Assembly (NCBI GenBank): GCA_964506435.1
Contig: CAZDLK010000003.1
Coordinates: 25,436 to 89,435 of the forward strand
DNA length: 64,000 nucleotides
Origin: JAOZHU01 sp964506435
Lineage (GTDB): Archaea > Thermoproteota > Bathyarchaeia > Bathyarchaeales > Bathycorpusculaceae
Direction: 5' to 3'
A model generated the notes under the pieces. That model searched no databases, had not been told where the DNA came from, and worked only from the letters and a program-made list of their open reading frames with translations. The first letter of the stretch is position 1; each line of letters starts with the position of its first letter. Both the position numbers and the translations under genes were made by a program. This document shows positions 1 to 9,839 of the stretch, piece by piece.

Positions 1-422
1 ATTGGATGCTTCTCATCAACTGGCAAATATTTTGATTCCCCATAAACCGCACATGTCGACACATGAACAAACCGATTCACGTCACCACGCAAACAGGCCT
101 CCAAGAGGTTCCTAGTTCCACCCACGTTTACATCACGTGTAACTTCCGGATTCTTCACCGAGTAAGGCACGCTCGTTATAGCCGCCAGATGAAACACGGC
201 AGCCACTCCCTTCACTGTCTCAAATACTACCTGCTTGTCCCGCACATCACCCTTAACAAAAACAACATCACCAGCATCTATGTGCGCCTTTATGTTCTCC
301 AAAGTACCCGTCGAAAGATTATCTAATACACATACTTGGTATCCAGCTTTAACCAGCACACTGACTAAATGGCTTCCAATAAATCCAGCGCCGCCTGTGA
401 CGAGAATCTTCGCCTTAGTCAA
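1..422 (-). CDS. NAD-dependent epimerase/dehydratase, N-terminal part (cut by window start)
   Basis: The N-terminal 140 or so residues of an extended short-chain dehydrogenase that acts on nucleotide sugars (UDP-glucose/GlcNAc 4-epimerase or dTDP-glucose dehydratase type). The Rossmann motif TGGAGFIG lies at residues 8-15, the acidic LDNLSTG turn follows, then FHLAA and VSTCAVYGE. The later YxxxK catalytic motif falls outside the window. I chose the TTG at 422 because GAGAGG lies 7 nt upstream; an in-frame ATG at 440 is the alternative. It is the last visible gene of the glycan locus and probably supplies an epimerised sugar donor. The exact substrate cannot be told from this part. Confidence 0.85.
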   Translation of the reverse strand, partial: MTKAKILVTGGAGFIGSHLVSVLVKAGYQVCVLDNLSTGTLENIKAHIDAGDVVFVKGDVRDKQVVFETVKGVAAVFHLAAITSVPYSVKNPEVTRDVNVGGTRNLLEACLRGDVNRFVHVSTCAVYGESKYLPVDEKHP

Positions 423-461
423 GGAAAAACCTCTCTGCATAGACAAGAATTGTCAAGACTG

Positions 462-875
462 TCATATTTGAAACAGCCTATGTGTGTTCATCTGAGTTAT
501 CGCCAAATACCGCGCGAATAATGTATCCTCAGCCCATTGTGACGCAGAAACATTGCCCCAGTTCAGGGCTATGCGGCTAACTTTCTGGGTTAAAGAGCGA
601 CCAACTACTCTCACCAGCTTCTCCACAGTACTTTCCATAGCCAGCTTCAGCTTAATCAATATGGCCGTCACAACTTTGGCCAATATCGCACTTTCAATTT
701 TGTCTACGCAACGAACAGTGAGATCCAAAACGCCCCTTTCCACTCTATTTAAAACCCGGAACCAGACGCCGCGCCTCAAAGCAGTCCGTTTAGCTTCAAC
801 AAGCCGCCTAACAGAAATAACATCACTAACTGTTACTCTTGACGATAATGTTTCTAGCGGCATTTCAAGAGGCAA
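462..875 (-). CDS. Small protein of unknown family, paralogue A (137 aa)
   Basis: Family not recognised. It is clearly homologous to the protein at 17071-17469. Shared landmarks in the same order are GVWF (about residue 36), LDLT, AxLAx, MESxV, a VGxxLxQKxS block, WGNxSAxxW and LFARxLA near the C-terminus. It is mostly helical and rich in Arg and Leu, has no signal peptide or obvious membrane segment, and shows no catalytic motif I can name. It lies 40 nt before the epimerase and 62 nt after the 521-aa membrane protein, on the same strand, so it is probably part of the glycan operon. Any of several starts near 875-860 is possible. A role specific to the locus is inferred only from position. 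Confidence 0.7.
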   Translation of the reverse strand: MPLEMPLETLSSRVTVSDVISVRRLVEAKRTALRRGVWFRVLNRVERGVLDLTVRCVDKIESAILAKVVTAILIKLKLAMESTVEKLVRVVGRSLTQKVSRIALNWGNVSASQWAEDTLFARYLAITQMNTHRLFQI

Positions 876-937
876 ACTATGCTGTTATAACATAAAAACT
901 TTGCCTTAAAGCCAGAACAACAAGTCTAACGTGCTTT

Positions 938-2503
938 TCAACAAGACGGCGCATATTGGAATACACCCATATTTTCAAAACGCTGAATCTCAACAAACTC
1001 TGACGGAAGCTGAGACAGCTCATACCAGCCCTTCCCATTCGCCCACCACACAGTATAGACCTTGCTGTAGCCTTCAGCGACAGCTTCCTTTGCTGCTTTA
1101 ACCATTTGCTCACCTAGCGCCTGCTCAGCCAATCTGGTGAATTCAGACTTATTCAGTTCCGTAACCGATTTTCCGCTTTGAAGGTAAAGGACAGAAAACT
1201 CATGCATAACCTCATGAGCCACCAGCATCGAACTATTATCCATGTTTTCATTTAGCCACGTAAAGCATTGAACTACTGACGGGTTATCCTTGATGGATAC
1301 AGCGTTTTGAAGCAATGAGGAGGGCACATACATCAAATATGGGTTATACTGCGCAAAGTATGGAAACGGCTCCTCAGGATAAGTGAACAAGTAAAACGTT
1401 GAAGGAATAAGAATCAATGATAACAAGAAGGCTAAAGAGGCTACTTTGAGAATTTTCCGATAAAGAATTGCGCCAGTTTTTATGTGTATCAGCTTTGCTA
1501 CTCCTTCAGCAGCACAAAAAGCCAAGGGATAAACGAGCAAATAGACCCACCGCCACCAATATATTATGCTTGCTTGCGTATTAAGCACGGTCACTATTGA
1601 TACTCCTATGCAAAAGGCAACCCAACATAACAAAGTTCTATTCTTGAGCACTCTAAACCCCAGGACCGCTAAAGGCAGTATCAAAACGTAGCTGTAAAAA
1701 ATTAATCCTAAGACTTCAGAAGCTGCATTTGCGCTTGCTTCATAGACAGTGGAGCCTAAGGGTATGGTTACTGCCCCAGTGGATGGAGAATACCGCTGGA
1801 AGAAGAACAGGGAAGCTGCCACGCCTGTAATTATCGTTAGAAAGACAAAGTCATGCCAATCACGCTTTAACAAGTGATTAAGCGCCTCTATGCCGAAAAT
1901 GAATAACATTAGAACTGCAATTATCTCATGAGACAACACCGCTAAAACCATGAAAACACAAGTCACGGTATACCGATAATGAGACTTGAAACCGTTCAAG
2001 GATACAAGTGCGGCCATAAAAAAGATCGAAGCAAAAGCCTGCCGATAATAAGAGCCAGAGATTATAAGCGACATGAAGTAAACAGAAGCTAAAACCGAAC
2101 TGAGCAAAGACTTGCGGAAGCTCCACTTGAGCGCATATCGGGCGTAGGCAAAAAATAGAAAACCTAAAATGCCGTGCATAAGCGGACCAAGAGCTTTCAG
2201 TAAGAACACCGCGTCCACGCCAGAGAAGCCGTGAATTCCAGTCACAATAGCATAAAACATATTCGTTGATTTCAAAACCGACAACGGAGCTAACCGTAAT
2301 GCCCAGCCGTCAACAATGGCACGCACATACCGCAGAGTATCCAAGCCAATTGGGTAGGGACCAGCCAATATTTCAGGCACTGCTCTGACTAACATGGCTA
2401 TTATGAAGGCGGCGATGCCGTATTTCCACTGGGCCTCTACGTGAATATGCGCTAGTTTCAACCTGAGCTTACTCGCGGTTGTTGTTAAGCTGTGCATGTT
2501 CAT
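938..2503 (-). CDS. Multi-pass membrane protein, GT-C-like (521 aa)
   Basis: An integral membrane protein with roughly ten hydrophobic segments between residues 28 and 385, followed by a soluble C-terminal tail of about 135 residues. The loop after the first segment, with GPYPIGLDTLRY, has the acidic position typical of GT-C transferases such as STT3/DUF2206-like archaeal proteins. These use lipid-linked sugar donors outside the membrane. The start ATG overlaps the stop of the 486-aa GT39-like gene by four bases, so translation is probably coupled. A glycan-assembly role is supported by context; the transferase assignment is by fold resemblance only. A flippase or polymerase role is possible. 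Confidence 0.6.
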   Translation of the reverse strand: MNMHSLTTTASKLRLKLAHIHVEAQWKYGIAAFIIAMLVRAVPEILAGPYPIGLDTLRYVRAIVDGWALRLAPLSVLKSTNMFYAIVTGIHGFSGVDAVFLLKALGPLMHGILGFLFFAYARYALKWSFRKSLLSSVLASVYFMSLIISGSYYRQAFASIFFMAALVSLNGFKSHYRYTVTCVFMVLAVLSHEIIAVLMLFIFGIEALNHLLKRDWHDFVFLTIITGVAASLFFFQRYSPSTGAVTIPLGSTVYEASANAASEVLGLIFYSYVLILPLAVLGFRVLKNRTLLCWVAFCIGVSIVTVLNTQASIIYWWRWVYLLVYPLAFCAAEGVAKLIHIKTGAILYRKILKVASLAFLLSLILIPSTFYLFTYPEEPFPYFAQYNPYLMYVPSSLLQNAVSIKDNPSVVQCFTWLNENMDNSSMLVAHEVMHEFSVLYLQSGKSVTELNKSEFTRLAEQALGEQMVKAAKEAVAEGYSKVYTVWWANGKGWYELSQLPSEFVEIQRFENMGVFQYAPSC

Positions 2504-3960
2504 TTTCTGAAATGGTACACATCAATGTGTATGTATGACTTTTCGTTGATAACATGGAAATTTTCTTTTAGATCGGGCATTATCCCGCTTTCGTTCACGT
2601 GCCATAGGGGAAGAATAAAGATGAACTCTGATTTTTCACCTGTGGCGTTTTCTATCTCAGATAGAGAAGCAGCAGTCACGATTGCAGCGTTGCCTTTATA
2701 GTAATACGCCAGAGGTATTTTCACGTACCAGACAGGGATAATTATCGGAGTATCCGCTGAGAAGTTTGATAAGTCCAGCGCTACGCTTCGCCAATCCTCC
2801 TTCGTGTCAACAGCATATGATTGGCACACAGACACAAGATTCATACATACCAAAACGCAAATGACGACTACAGCGCAAACCCGCCCCAATGAGGGACGCT
2901 TCAACTGTATTTTTGAAGACACAAACAATATTCCAAAAACCATCACTATCAAAAGCTCTGGAATAAAAATAGACACTTGCCTAAGAAGGAGAATAGGTGT
3001 CACGACTAAAGAGATAACAAGCACTGCCACAGGGAATAAGGCGAAGACTGCGAAAAAAGCCTTCGAACTAAGAGGTTTTCTAAATGCAGCAGCTAGACCT
3101 ATGACCAAAAAGAAGACAGGAAGTAACAGCAAGCCCCAGAAATCGCTAACGCCGCTAACGTCAGGGGCAAAACCGCCCATCATACCAACATAGCAGTCGC
3201 GCAAAAGAAATAAATCGGGCTTCGGCATCCACGCCATGCCAACTTGAGGGTTAAAAACGGCGCCGTAGAGGGTTGGAAGCCACGGGACATACAGCAAAAA
3301 TACGGCAATTAAGCAACTGATAATCGCCTTCGCATTTTTTATCATGCGAGAATTAAGAAAGAACAGCACGATGAGGTAAAGAGCCTGAAAACAAAAGACT
3401 AAGAGGCCGAAATAGTGGGTATACAGCATTAGCACTGATGAAACCACGTAAACTGCGAAGAATTTTTTGCCACTGGCACCCAAGCACTTCCAAAACGCGT
3501 AACAAGAAACTAAAACGAGAAGAGCCATTAGGCTAAACATTCGAGCCTCCTGCGAGTAATACACGTTTACGGGGTTAACAGCCAGCAAAAGCGAAGCAGT
3601 CAAGCCAACTTTGTTGTCGAATAAGTCTAAACAAACGTAATAGACCGCCAGAACCGTAAGTATGCCCAATACGGCTGAGAAACTCCTGAATGCAAATTCG
3701 CTTTGACCGAAAAGTGTCCAACATTTTAGTGCAAGGTAATAGAATGGTGGATGGATATCAGCCGCAGTCCAGTTTATCAAGGCGGACCCGCTCATGCGAG
3801 ACGCATAGACGCTGACGCCTTCGTCTAACCAGAGGCTTTCATCTGATATTCCGAGGAACCTGACGGAGGCAGCCAACACTAAAATAAGAACAATGGGCAA
3901 ACAAGCTTTACCGTGTTTAAGCCAAAAGTCTCTCAAAGTAACCAAAAACTCAAGCCTCAA
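2500..3960 (-). CDS. GT39/ArnT-like membrane glycosyltransferase (486 aa)
   Basis: A GT-C membrane glycosyltransferase of the PMT/ArnT (glycosyltransferase family 39) type. After the first membrane segment comes LWLDEGVSVYASRM, with the catalytic-type Asp-Glu pair near residues 46-47. WTAADIHPPFYY follows, matching the second conserved external loop (xHPPxYY). SQEARMFS is a further family landmark. About eleven membrane segments precede a short external tail. These enzymes move sugars from polyprenyl-phosphate donors onto lipid or protein acceptors on the outer face. The stop overlaps the next start (ATGA), so it is translationally coupled to the 521-aa membrane protein. Family assignment is firm; acceptor unknown. 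Confidence 0.85.
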   Translation of the reverse strand: MRLEFLVTLRDFWLKHGKACLPIVLILVLAASVRFLGISDESLWLDEGVSVYASRMSGSALINWTAADIHPPFYYLALKCWTLFGQSEFAFRSFSAVLGILTVLAVYYVCLDLFDNKVGLTASLLLAVNPVNVYYSQEARMFSLMALLVLVSCYAFWKCLGASGKKFFAVYVVSSVLMLYTHYFGLLVFCFQALYLIVLFFLNSRMIKNAKAIISCLIAVFLLYVPWLPTLYGAVFNPQVGMAWMPKPDLFLLRDCYVGMMGGFAPDVSGVSDFWGLLLLPVFFLVIGLAAAFRKPLSSKAFFAVFALFPVAVLVISLVVTPILLLRQVSIFIPELLIVMVFGILFVSSKIQLKRPSLGRVCAVVVICVLVCMNLVSVCQSYAVDTKEDWRSVALDLSNFSADTPIIIPVWYVKIPLAYYYKGNAAIVTAASLSEIENATGEKSEFIFILPLWHVNESGIMPDLKENFHVINEKSYIHIDVYHFRK

Positions 3961-4030
3961 GAATGAACAGAATTGCCGTGATGGTGCAGCTATGGGCTGT
4001 TGCTTTCTTCAAGAGCCAACACAGAGACAA

Positions 4031-5884
4031 CTAAGAGTCATATGTCCAAGACCACGTTTCAACGACGCTGATCCCATCGCCCAAATCAACCTTGGCATCA
4101 CCGTTTCCATCAACCCACTTAAGTATCATACCACGTCCATAAAGCAAACCTGCATATTGAGTATCAAAGTACTGGAGAACCTGACACGCAGCCACGGTTC
4201 CACGGTCGGTGAGGCCCCAGCCAACCAAAACAGTCCTTCCATTATCATTATAGACGGATAAAAGCGCGTAATCATCCACACCCAAATTGTAAAAATAGTC
4301 CTCACCACTCAAATCTGAATGTATATAGGGAACATCACCAGCCCACTGCAAATAGAACGGTGCAGCCCCAAGCTGCTCATAGTAATATGTAAACATGTTC
4401 ACAAGAGGCCCGCCAACAGAAATCACATTAGAATCACCAATTTTGTTCCAGTCAATAGCTACTGTCTCCTCGGCATCATTCCAAACTGCAACCGATGTAT
4501 CCATCTTCGCTGACAAATTCCCTGAAATAGAAAGTTGACCAAGCTTACCTGCAACACCTAAACTGCCCATTAAATCTGAGGTATACGCCCGCCAACCAAC
4601 TGGAGGGTGAACCTCAGTATCACCAATGATAAAAGTCGCATTCAACAAACCCGCGTCATTCACAAACGGCAGAGAATAACTGGCAAGTGATCCCAGTTTG
4701 TTCTCTAAGGCGTAACACGCCGAAGCCAAGATCATTCCATTAGTTCTATCAATCAGCGAAGTCACAACCCGTCCAGCTTCATTCACGCCATCCCAATAGC
4801 CATAACGGAAATCAGTGAACGATGCGTTCACATAATTAATCAAATCAAGAGCGTACTGAGTACCGAACAAAGAATAAAAACCAAAACCAACTTTGATGTA
4901 AGCAATCGGGGTTATGGATTGAGGGCCTATCGTCCATGTTTGGCCATCCGGCTGAACAATCCACTCGTAAACGTAACTTGGAGAGTCAAGTCCGGTATTT
5001 CCTTCACTGAACGCTGTGAAATTTCCAGTAGCGAGGTAACGGTTCTCCTGCGCCAAATAACACTTATAAATTAAACTGTCGATGTCAGGGTCAGATGGCA
5101 GAGTGAACGCGGCTAAAAGCAACGGCTCGCTTGTAAACTCGGTTATCGGCAACGTAACACCATAAGTCGTAACTTGCGGTCCCGTGATTATTTCATCCAA
5201 AGAGTCCAGCGCATCTTGAACAGGCGCATACACATCGAAACCAAAATACATGAAGCCATGAGCCACGTACCACTCGTACAGTCCAGCAGTATTTGTCCAA
5301 GCAGTAGGAGAAGAAGCCAATCCAGTAAGGTTCATCCGCTCTAAAACAATGGCATCTATAGCCAAAGCGTACTCTGGTCTCTGTGTCTTTACAGCATTCA
5401 AAGCTATCAAAAGATAACCTAGATCGGACACTCCTGTGGTTGAATTGCTTAAATTCCGTGCTGGCTGCCCTGTCCTCGCGTCATGCCATACATAAGAAAC
5501 ATTCCCAGAGCCAAGCTCCCTATTTTGCAGAAAGGTCATAATCTTGTTAAGCCTGTAAGTGCTGCCCCAGTCGCCTGTTCTCAACAGAATACCTATTTCT
5601 TCAGCATTCAATATAGCGAAAATGTACGTTCCAAGATCCCACTCAGTAAAATATGGCCAATTCTCCAGCAAACTTGCGCCACACAAGCCAGTGCTATCAT
5701 CAACAGCTGCGCCAGGCTGGAAAAAACTCCAAGCGTTAGTTGCCCACGTAACCCATTCAGAAGTCTCCGAGTCCGCTCGCACAACAAACCCTTGTTGACC
5801 AACAAAATAAGCATTGGAAAACAAGGCAAGTAACAGAACAAACAGCAAGGCCGACGAGACTAAACGCCCAGTCATATTAACCAC
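4031..5884 (-). CDS. Exported DUF3131 protein with a dockerin-like C-terminal EF loop (617 aa)
   Basis: An N-terminal hydrophobic segment (residues 8-30) targets the protein outside. The following block, with aromatic-rich W-x-W repeats, FFQPGAAV, TGL, FTEWDLGTYI and a GDWGSTYRL motif, is characteristic of DUF3131, an (alpha/alpha)-barrel family related to glucoamylase-like glycoside hydrolases. PSYVYEWIV and TNGMILASACYALE are later landmarks shared with the 774-aa protein at 9840-12164. The last 28 residues contain DGNGDAKVDLGD followed by a hydrophobic segment, which resembles one half of a dockerin calcium-binding repeat. It likely trims or modifies the exported glycan. Only one EF loop is present, so cohesin binding is speculative. 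Confidence 0.8.
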   Translation of the reverse strand: MVNMTGRLVSSALLFVLLLALFSNAYFVGQQGFVVRADSETSEWVTWATNAWSFFQPGAAVDDSTGLCGASLLENWPYFTEWDLGTYIFAILNAEEIGILLRTGDWGSTYRLNKIMTFLQNRELGSGNVSYVWHDARTGQPARNLSNSTTGVSDLGYLLIALNAVKTQRPEYALAIDAIVLERMNLTGLASSPTAWTNTAGLYEWYVAHGFMYFGFDVYAPVQDALDSLDEIITGPQVTTYGVTLPITEFTSEPLLLAAFTLPSDPDIDSLIYKCYLAQENRYLATGNFTAFSEGNTGLDSPSYVYEWIVQPDGQTWTIGPQSITPIAYIKVGFGFYSLFGTQYALDLINYVNASFTDFRYGYWDGVNEAGRVVTSLIDRTNGMILASACYALENKLGSLASYSLPFVNDAGLLNATFIIGDTEVHPPVGWRAYTSDLMGSLGVAGKLGQLSISGNLSAKMDTSVAVWNDAEETVAIDWNKIGDSNVISVGGPLVNMFTYYYEQLGAAPFYLQWAGDVPYIHSDLSGEDYFYNLGVDDYALLSVYNDNGRTVLVGWGLTDRGTVAACQVLQYFDTQYAGLLYGRGMILKWVDGNGDAKVDLGDGISVVETWSWTYDS

Positions 5885-5967
5885 TAATGCCGGATAACCT
5901 GATTATGCAACCCACGGCAATTAAGGCTTTTCATCAGATGCCAAATAACTTTCATTTCAACCCTCAG

Positions 5968-8601
5968 CTAAGCGAACTTCGAGTCTAACGGTTTAGGCTT
6001 AAACAACTTAAACAGGACGACCGCGGCTGCTATAATTATGACAGCTGAGGCAAGATACCACATTATCCCCAAGGGAAGAAAACCGTAATGAATGTAATAT
6101 ATGAAGTGAAAAGAAAACCACAGGACAAGACCAACGGAAAACAGCATCCCCTGCCAAGTTTTCAAGATTACCAATTTACCTCTCGAATAAGTTATACCAA
6201 TTAGGCTGAGCGCTACTACTGCCGATGGCAGGACAGCAACAATAGCTGTGTCCACGGGCAAGTTCATGGGAATCCAATAGTACCCAGTTCCCGTGAGAAA
6301 GAGGCTGAAAGACCATACAGGTAAAACCACCACGGAAAGAACAACTGCCATGAGTGCAAGCCCCGATTCCTTCTTGAGATACGAGTAGGTTATGAGGAGA
6401 GGGATGATCCACAAGTAGTATTGTTCGTACACACGGAAGAACAGCAAATAGAAAATAAGGAACACCACAATGAAGTAGCCTACAGTTAGTTTAGCGTAAT
6501 TTTCATTTTGCGAGCCGCGAGTTTTTAAACCAAAATATATTGAAATGCAGAGAACTGAGAAGATGAGGAGATACGTCAAATATGGTGATGTGACATCGAA
6601 GCCTGATAGTGATAAATAACTCATGTACGAGGTTGAAGGCACGTAAGAGGAGACTGAGCCTGAGCCAACTCTGCCTCTAATAAACTGCAGAAACAACTCA
6701 GGAGCCACCTGCAATCCAGTTACAGCGAGAAGCGGCAAATAAAGGAGGACAACAATCCCTGCAACAATACCCAACGTGATTAATAACTGGCGATACTTCT
6801 TTTCTCTCAGTAAAGTGAGCCCTATAGGTATGAGACCTAGGAAACCGAAGGCTTTGGTTAAACCTGAAAGAGTGTAAAAAACCACGCCGTACAAGGGTTT
6901 TCCATCAAAAAGCGAATAGTACGTACCCGCCAAAAACAACGCAACAGCGATGCCATCGTACATTCCCCAAACGCTGGAAAGCACAATTGCCAAGGGACTT
7001 AGAAAATAGACGAAAGCGTATAACCTTCCAGATAATTCCAGTTTACCGCCATCGATCTTTTTTAGAATTTTAAGCAGAAAGTAGAAACTGAACAAGTCGG
7101 ACAAAATAAAGGGCACCTTGAGGAAGACAGCTTCCAACATGTTAAAGTGATGAGCTAGAAAGCCTACTTCCTGAAAGCCCACTATCCTGAGAAGGGCATA
7201 AGGCGAGGAAGTTAACAACAGAAGATAGCAGTTAAGCGGAAGAGGAAATGTCCTAATATTCAGCACTCCAGACTCATAGAATAGTCTAACCGCTTGCGTC
7301 CACACGCTCATATCGTATTCGTGACCAGTAAAAGGAGCCACCACAAGTCTACAGGCAATTCCATAAGCAAATAGGGCTGCGAATAAAACGATTGGAGACT
7401 TGAAGAAATAATCTTTAAATCGGAAAGCTACTGCCAACAGCAGAAGTGGAATAGCTATCAGAGTGATTACCATCCCGAATGCCAAATCGTTGACTTGATT
7501 CAAGTCTGTAACTGACGCTGCGCGCTCATCTGAAGCCATCAGCTCTATCGAATCGAGTTTAAAGGTTTGAAAACCGTCAGGCTCAACACCTGTTTTCAGT
7601 ATCACAATCGAGGAGTTACTCAACAGTGACTGCAAGAGCGTTAATTCCTCAGAATACGCTAGCAACCCTGAAGAAGCATCAAGCCTATAGATGTCAACTA
7701 CAGCGCTGTCATGAGAAAGAAAAACGGAACCCTGAGCCACTTGAAGCAAATCGCTACCATTTTTTGAAAACAGAACCACTGTGTACTCAAATTCTGAATT
7801 TGACGTGAGCGTATAAGTCACTGAAACCCATTTTACACTCCAATAGTCAAACGTATATTCGTCAGGTAAGTCTATGATTACTGCATGGAATGGGATTTCG
7901 GTGGAAATGAATTGAGCAGCGCCGGGAATTTCGCTGGCGCTGAGGCTTCGTTCAGAGAACCCGATGTGAGATATACAAAGAAATTGCTCCCCGTCACTTT
8001 TGTAATTGGCCTGGCTGTCCAATATGACATTGATATACGTTATCGTGGACACTATACTGCCTACTGCTTGTTCGCTGAATGATGCTAAATCTATAACATG
8101 AGTCTCCCATTGTGATTGTCCAGGCACATCATCTAATGGAGATGTTTCCCACCAAACTTGCTGTTGAACGCCAGTTGAGTCGGTTCCTACGAACCTTACG
8201 TGGTAGATTGCGCCTTCTGAAACACTAATGTTTATGTTGAAAATGGGCAGTTCGGAAACAGGTATATTCAATTCTCTGGAGAGTAGGGTAAACTGTGATG
8301 CTTTTTCATGATCAAAGGTGGTGTTTAAGCTTAGGGTGCCATCATCATTTACGGAGAGTGAACTGCTGACGTTCTCGTCGTATTTCCGCCAGTTGTCAAT
8401 GTCCACCGCAAAATCGTCTATGCTCCAGTCTGACTCTTTCGCGAGGTTATAGGAAACTATTTTCACCTTAAGGTCTGAGGCTGGAATTTCTGAATAATGG
8501 TAAGTTTTTTCTGGCACTGCACTCCTAAGGCACAAAGTGAGAACGACAAGAAAGATAACCAACGCCAGCAGCAAGTACTTAAATTTCTTTTTCACTAACA
8601 C
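5968..8601 (-). CDS. Large membrane protein: external domain plus GT-C/GT87-like multi-pass core (877 aa)
   Basis: The GTG start at 8601 is preceded by GGAG. An N-terminal anchor (residues 8-27) leads to an external beta-rich region of about 340 residues that looks like one or two carbohydrate-binding-type sandwiches. From residue 375 on there are about twelve membrane segments. The first loop contains FTGHEYDMSVWTQAV, whose acidic pair matches the position of the catalytic Asp in GT-C mannosyltransferases (GT87/DUF2029-like). Fusion of a lectin-like domain to a transferase core suggests that it binds the growing glycan while extending it. The domain reading is inferred; only topology and the acidic loop are seen directly. 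Confidence 0.65.
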   Translation of the reverse strand: MLVKKKFKYLLLALVIFLVVLTLCLRSAVPEKTYHYSEIPASDLKVKIVSYNLAKESDWSIDDFAVDIDNWRKYDENVSSSLSVNDDGTLSLNTTFDHEKASQFTLLSRELNIPVSELPIFNINISVSEGAIYHVRFVGTDSTGVQQQVWWETSPLDDVPGQSQWETHVIDLASFSEQAVGSIVSTITYINVILDSQANYKSDGEQFLCISHIGFSERSLSASEIPGAAQFISTEIPFHAVIIDLPDEYTFDYWSVKWVSVTYTLTSNSEFEYTVVLFSKNGSDLLQVAQGSVFLSHDSAVVDIYRLDASSGLLAYSEELTLLQSLLSNSSIVILKTGVEPDGFQTFKLDSIELMASDERAASVTDLNQVNDLAFGMVITLIAIPLLLLAVAFRFKDYFFKSPIVLFAALFAYGIACRLVVAPFTGHEYDMSVWTQAVRLFYESGVLNIRTFPLPLNCYLLLLTSSPYALLRIVGFQEVGFLAHHFNMLEAVFLKVPFILSDLFSFYFLLKILKKIDGGKLELSGRLYAFVYFLSPLAIVLSSVWGMYDGIAVALFLAGTYYSLFDGKPLYGVVFYTLSGLTKAFGFLGLIPIGLTLLREKKYRQLLITLGIVAGIVVLLYLPLLAVTGLQVAPELFLQFIRGRVGSGSVSSYVPSTSYMSYLSLSGFDVTSPYLTYLLIFSVLCISIYFGLKTRGSQNENYAKLTVGYFIVVFLIFYLLFFRVYEQYYLWIIPLLITYSYLKKESGLALMAVVLSVVVLPVWSFSLFLTGTGYYWIPMNLPVDTAIVAVLPSAVVALSLIGITYSRGKLVILKTWQGMLFSVGLVLWFSFHFIYYIHYGFLPLGIMWYLASAVIIIAAAVVLFKLFKPKPLDSKFA

Positions 8602-8635
8602 TCTATCTCCATAGCAACATCAAAGATTAATCAAC

Positions 8636-9817
8636 TTACAAGCTCGACAGGTTCGCGAGAATGTCTTTTACAAATCGGCTGGAGGTAAAATCAGTGAAAA
8701 CTCTTTGCTGGCCATTAGAAACTATGTGACGTCTAGTTTCTGCATCTAAAAGAAGCGTCTCGATAGCGTCTGCCAGCTGCTCCGAGTTATCGCCATCCAC
8801 ACATATGGTGTCTACGCCATTACGCAGCACTTCTGAAACACCGCTGTAATGGGATATTATAGGCGGTGCCCCGCAAATCAGAGCCTCCAAAGGAATAAGA
8901 CCAAAAGGCTGGCGTTTAGGGATGGAAACAACCGCCGATGACCGTGAATACAGTGCGCTTAGCGCCTCATCCGTTAACTCTTTAATCCACAGAACGTTAT
9001 CAGCGATACCGAGTGACCCCGCATGTCTCATCAAAGCATCTGCCTCATAATCTGCGCCGCCTGTAAATATTGCAACAAAGTCTCCAAGCTTAAGTCTCTG
9101 AAGAGCGTGAAGGCAAATCTTCGGGTTCCGCCAAAATTGTGCACCTCTTGGAAAAAATATTACTGGAATCCCATCACGAACATAGTTGCTGACGAGTTGA
9201 GAACCAAGTGCCGATGCAGTCATGTGCGCAATATTTACACCGGGATAAATCACTCTTATGCGCGATTCATCAATGTTGTAAGCCGCAGCGTTCACTTTTT
9301 TAGACAACTGGCTGTTTGTCATTATAATGTCGCTTCTTTGAACTGCCTTAACGTCATCTGGGGCATAACGTTTGGATACGAGTTGGTAGAACATGCGCAA
9401 CCGCGACGGAAGAGTTTTCAGACCTTCCTTGTCGTGGAGAACCATAGGTGCCTCATGAAGATAGTGCGCTACTTTCGCGTTATGCTGTTTTGTGAATAAA
9501 CCAGCGGCTATGCTTGATGGAAAACTTGATGTCACGATTAAATCAGTTTCAGAGTTAATCAGCTTTGCAAGAGCTTTTGCGAACCCTTTAACATTTAGCC
9601 AAAAGCTCAAGTTTCCAGTTGCAGCATGCCCAAGCTCTTTCACGGATACTCCAGCTTTTTGAGATAACTCAGCTCGCCAATAGTCATGGCACATTCCTGT
9701 TACAAAATCAACTTGAATCTGTGCGTCTGCCAATCCAACCGCAAGGTCAGTCATCAATCTCTCAGCGCCGCCTACAAAATGCATGCTGGGATGAACTATA
9801 GTCAGATGGGTAAACAA
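8636..9817 (-). CDS. Glycosyltransferase family 4 (393 aa)
   Basis: A cytosolic GT-B glycosyltransferase. The N-terminal domain starts with VHPSMHFVGGAERL, the glycine loop of GT4 enzymes. The C-terminal nucleotide-sugar domain has VIFFPRGAQFW and the E-x7-E type motif PFGLIPLEALICG near residue 300, followed by HYSGVSEVL, which contacts the donor phosphates. A TTG start at 9817 is used; no earlier start fits because the upstream gene ends 22 nt away. It probably adds a hexose or N-acetylhexosamine to a lipid-linked intermediate from an NDP-sugar. Family firm, sugar unknown. Confidence 0.9.
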   Translation of the reverse strand: MFTHLTIVHPSMHFVGGAERLMTDLAVGLADAQIQVDFVTGMCHDYWRAELSQKAGVSVKELGHAATGNLSFWLNVKGFAKALAKLINSETDLIVTSSFPSSIAAGLFTKQHNAKVAHYLHEAPMVLHDKEGLKTLPSRLRMFYQLVSKRYAPDDVKAVQRSDIIMTNSQLSKKVNAAAYNIDESRIRVIYPGVNIAHMTASALGSQLVSNYVRDGIPVIFFPRGAQFWRNPKICLHALQRLKLGDFVAIFTGGADYEADALMRHAGSLGIADNVLWIKELTDEALSALYSRSSAVVSIPKRQPFGLIPLEALICGAPPIISHYSGVSEVLRNGVDTICVDGDNSEQLADAIETLLLDAETRRHIVSNGQQRVFTDFTSSRFVKDILANLSSL

Positions 9818-9839
9818 GAGTAATCACTGATAAGAGGCG

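Noticed and set aside
553..909. Plus-strand frame of 118 residues opposite paralogue A
   Set aside because: Antisense shadow; the minus-strand reading has a clear homologue at 17071-17469.
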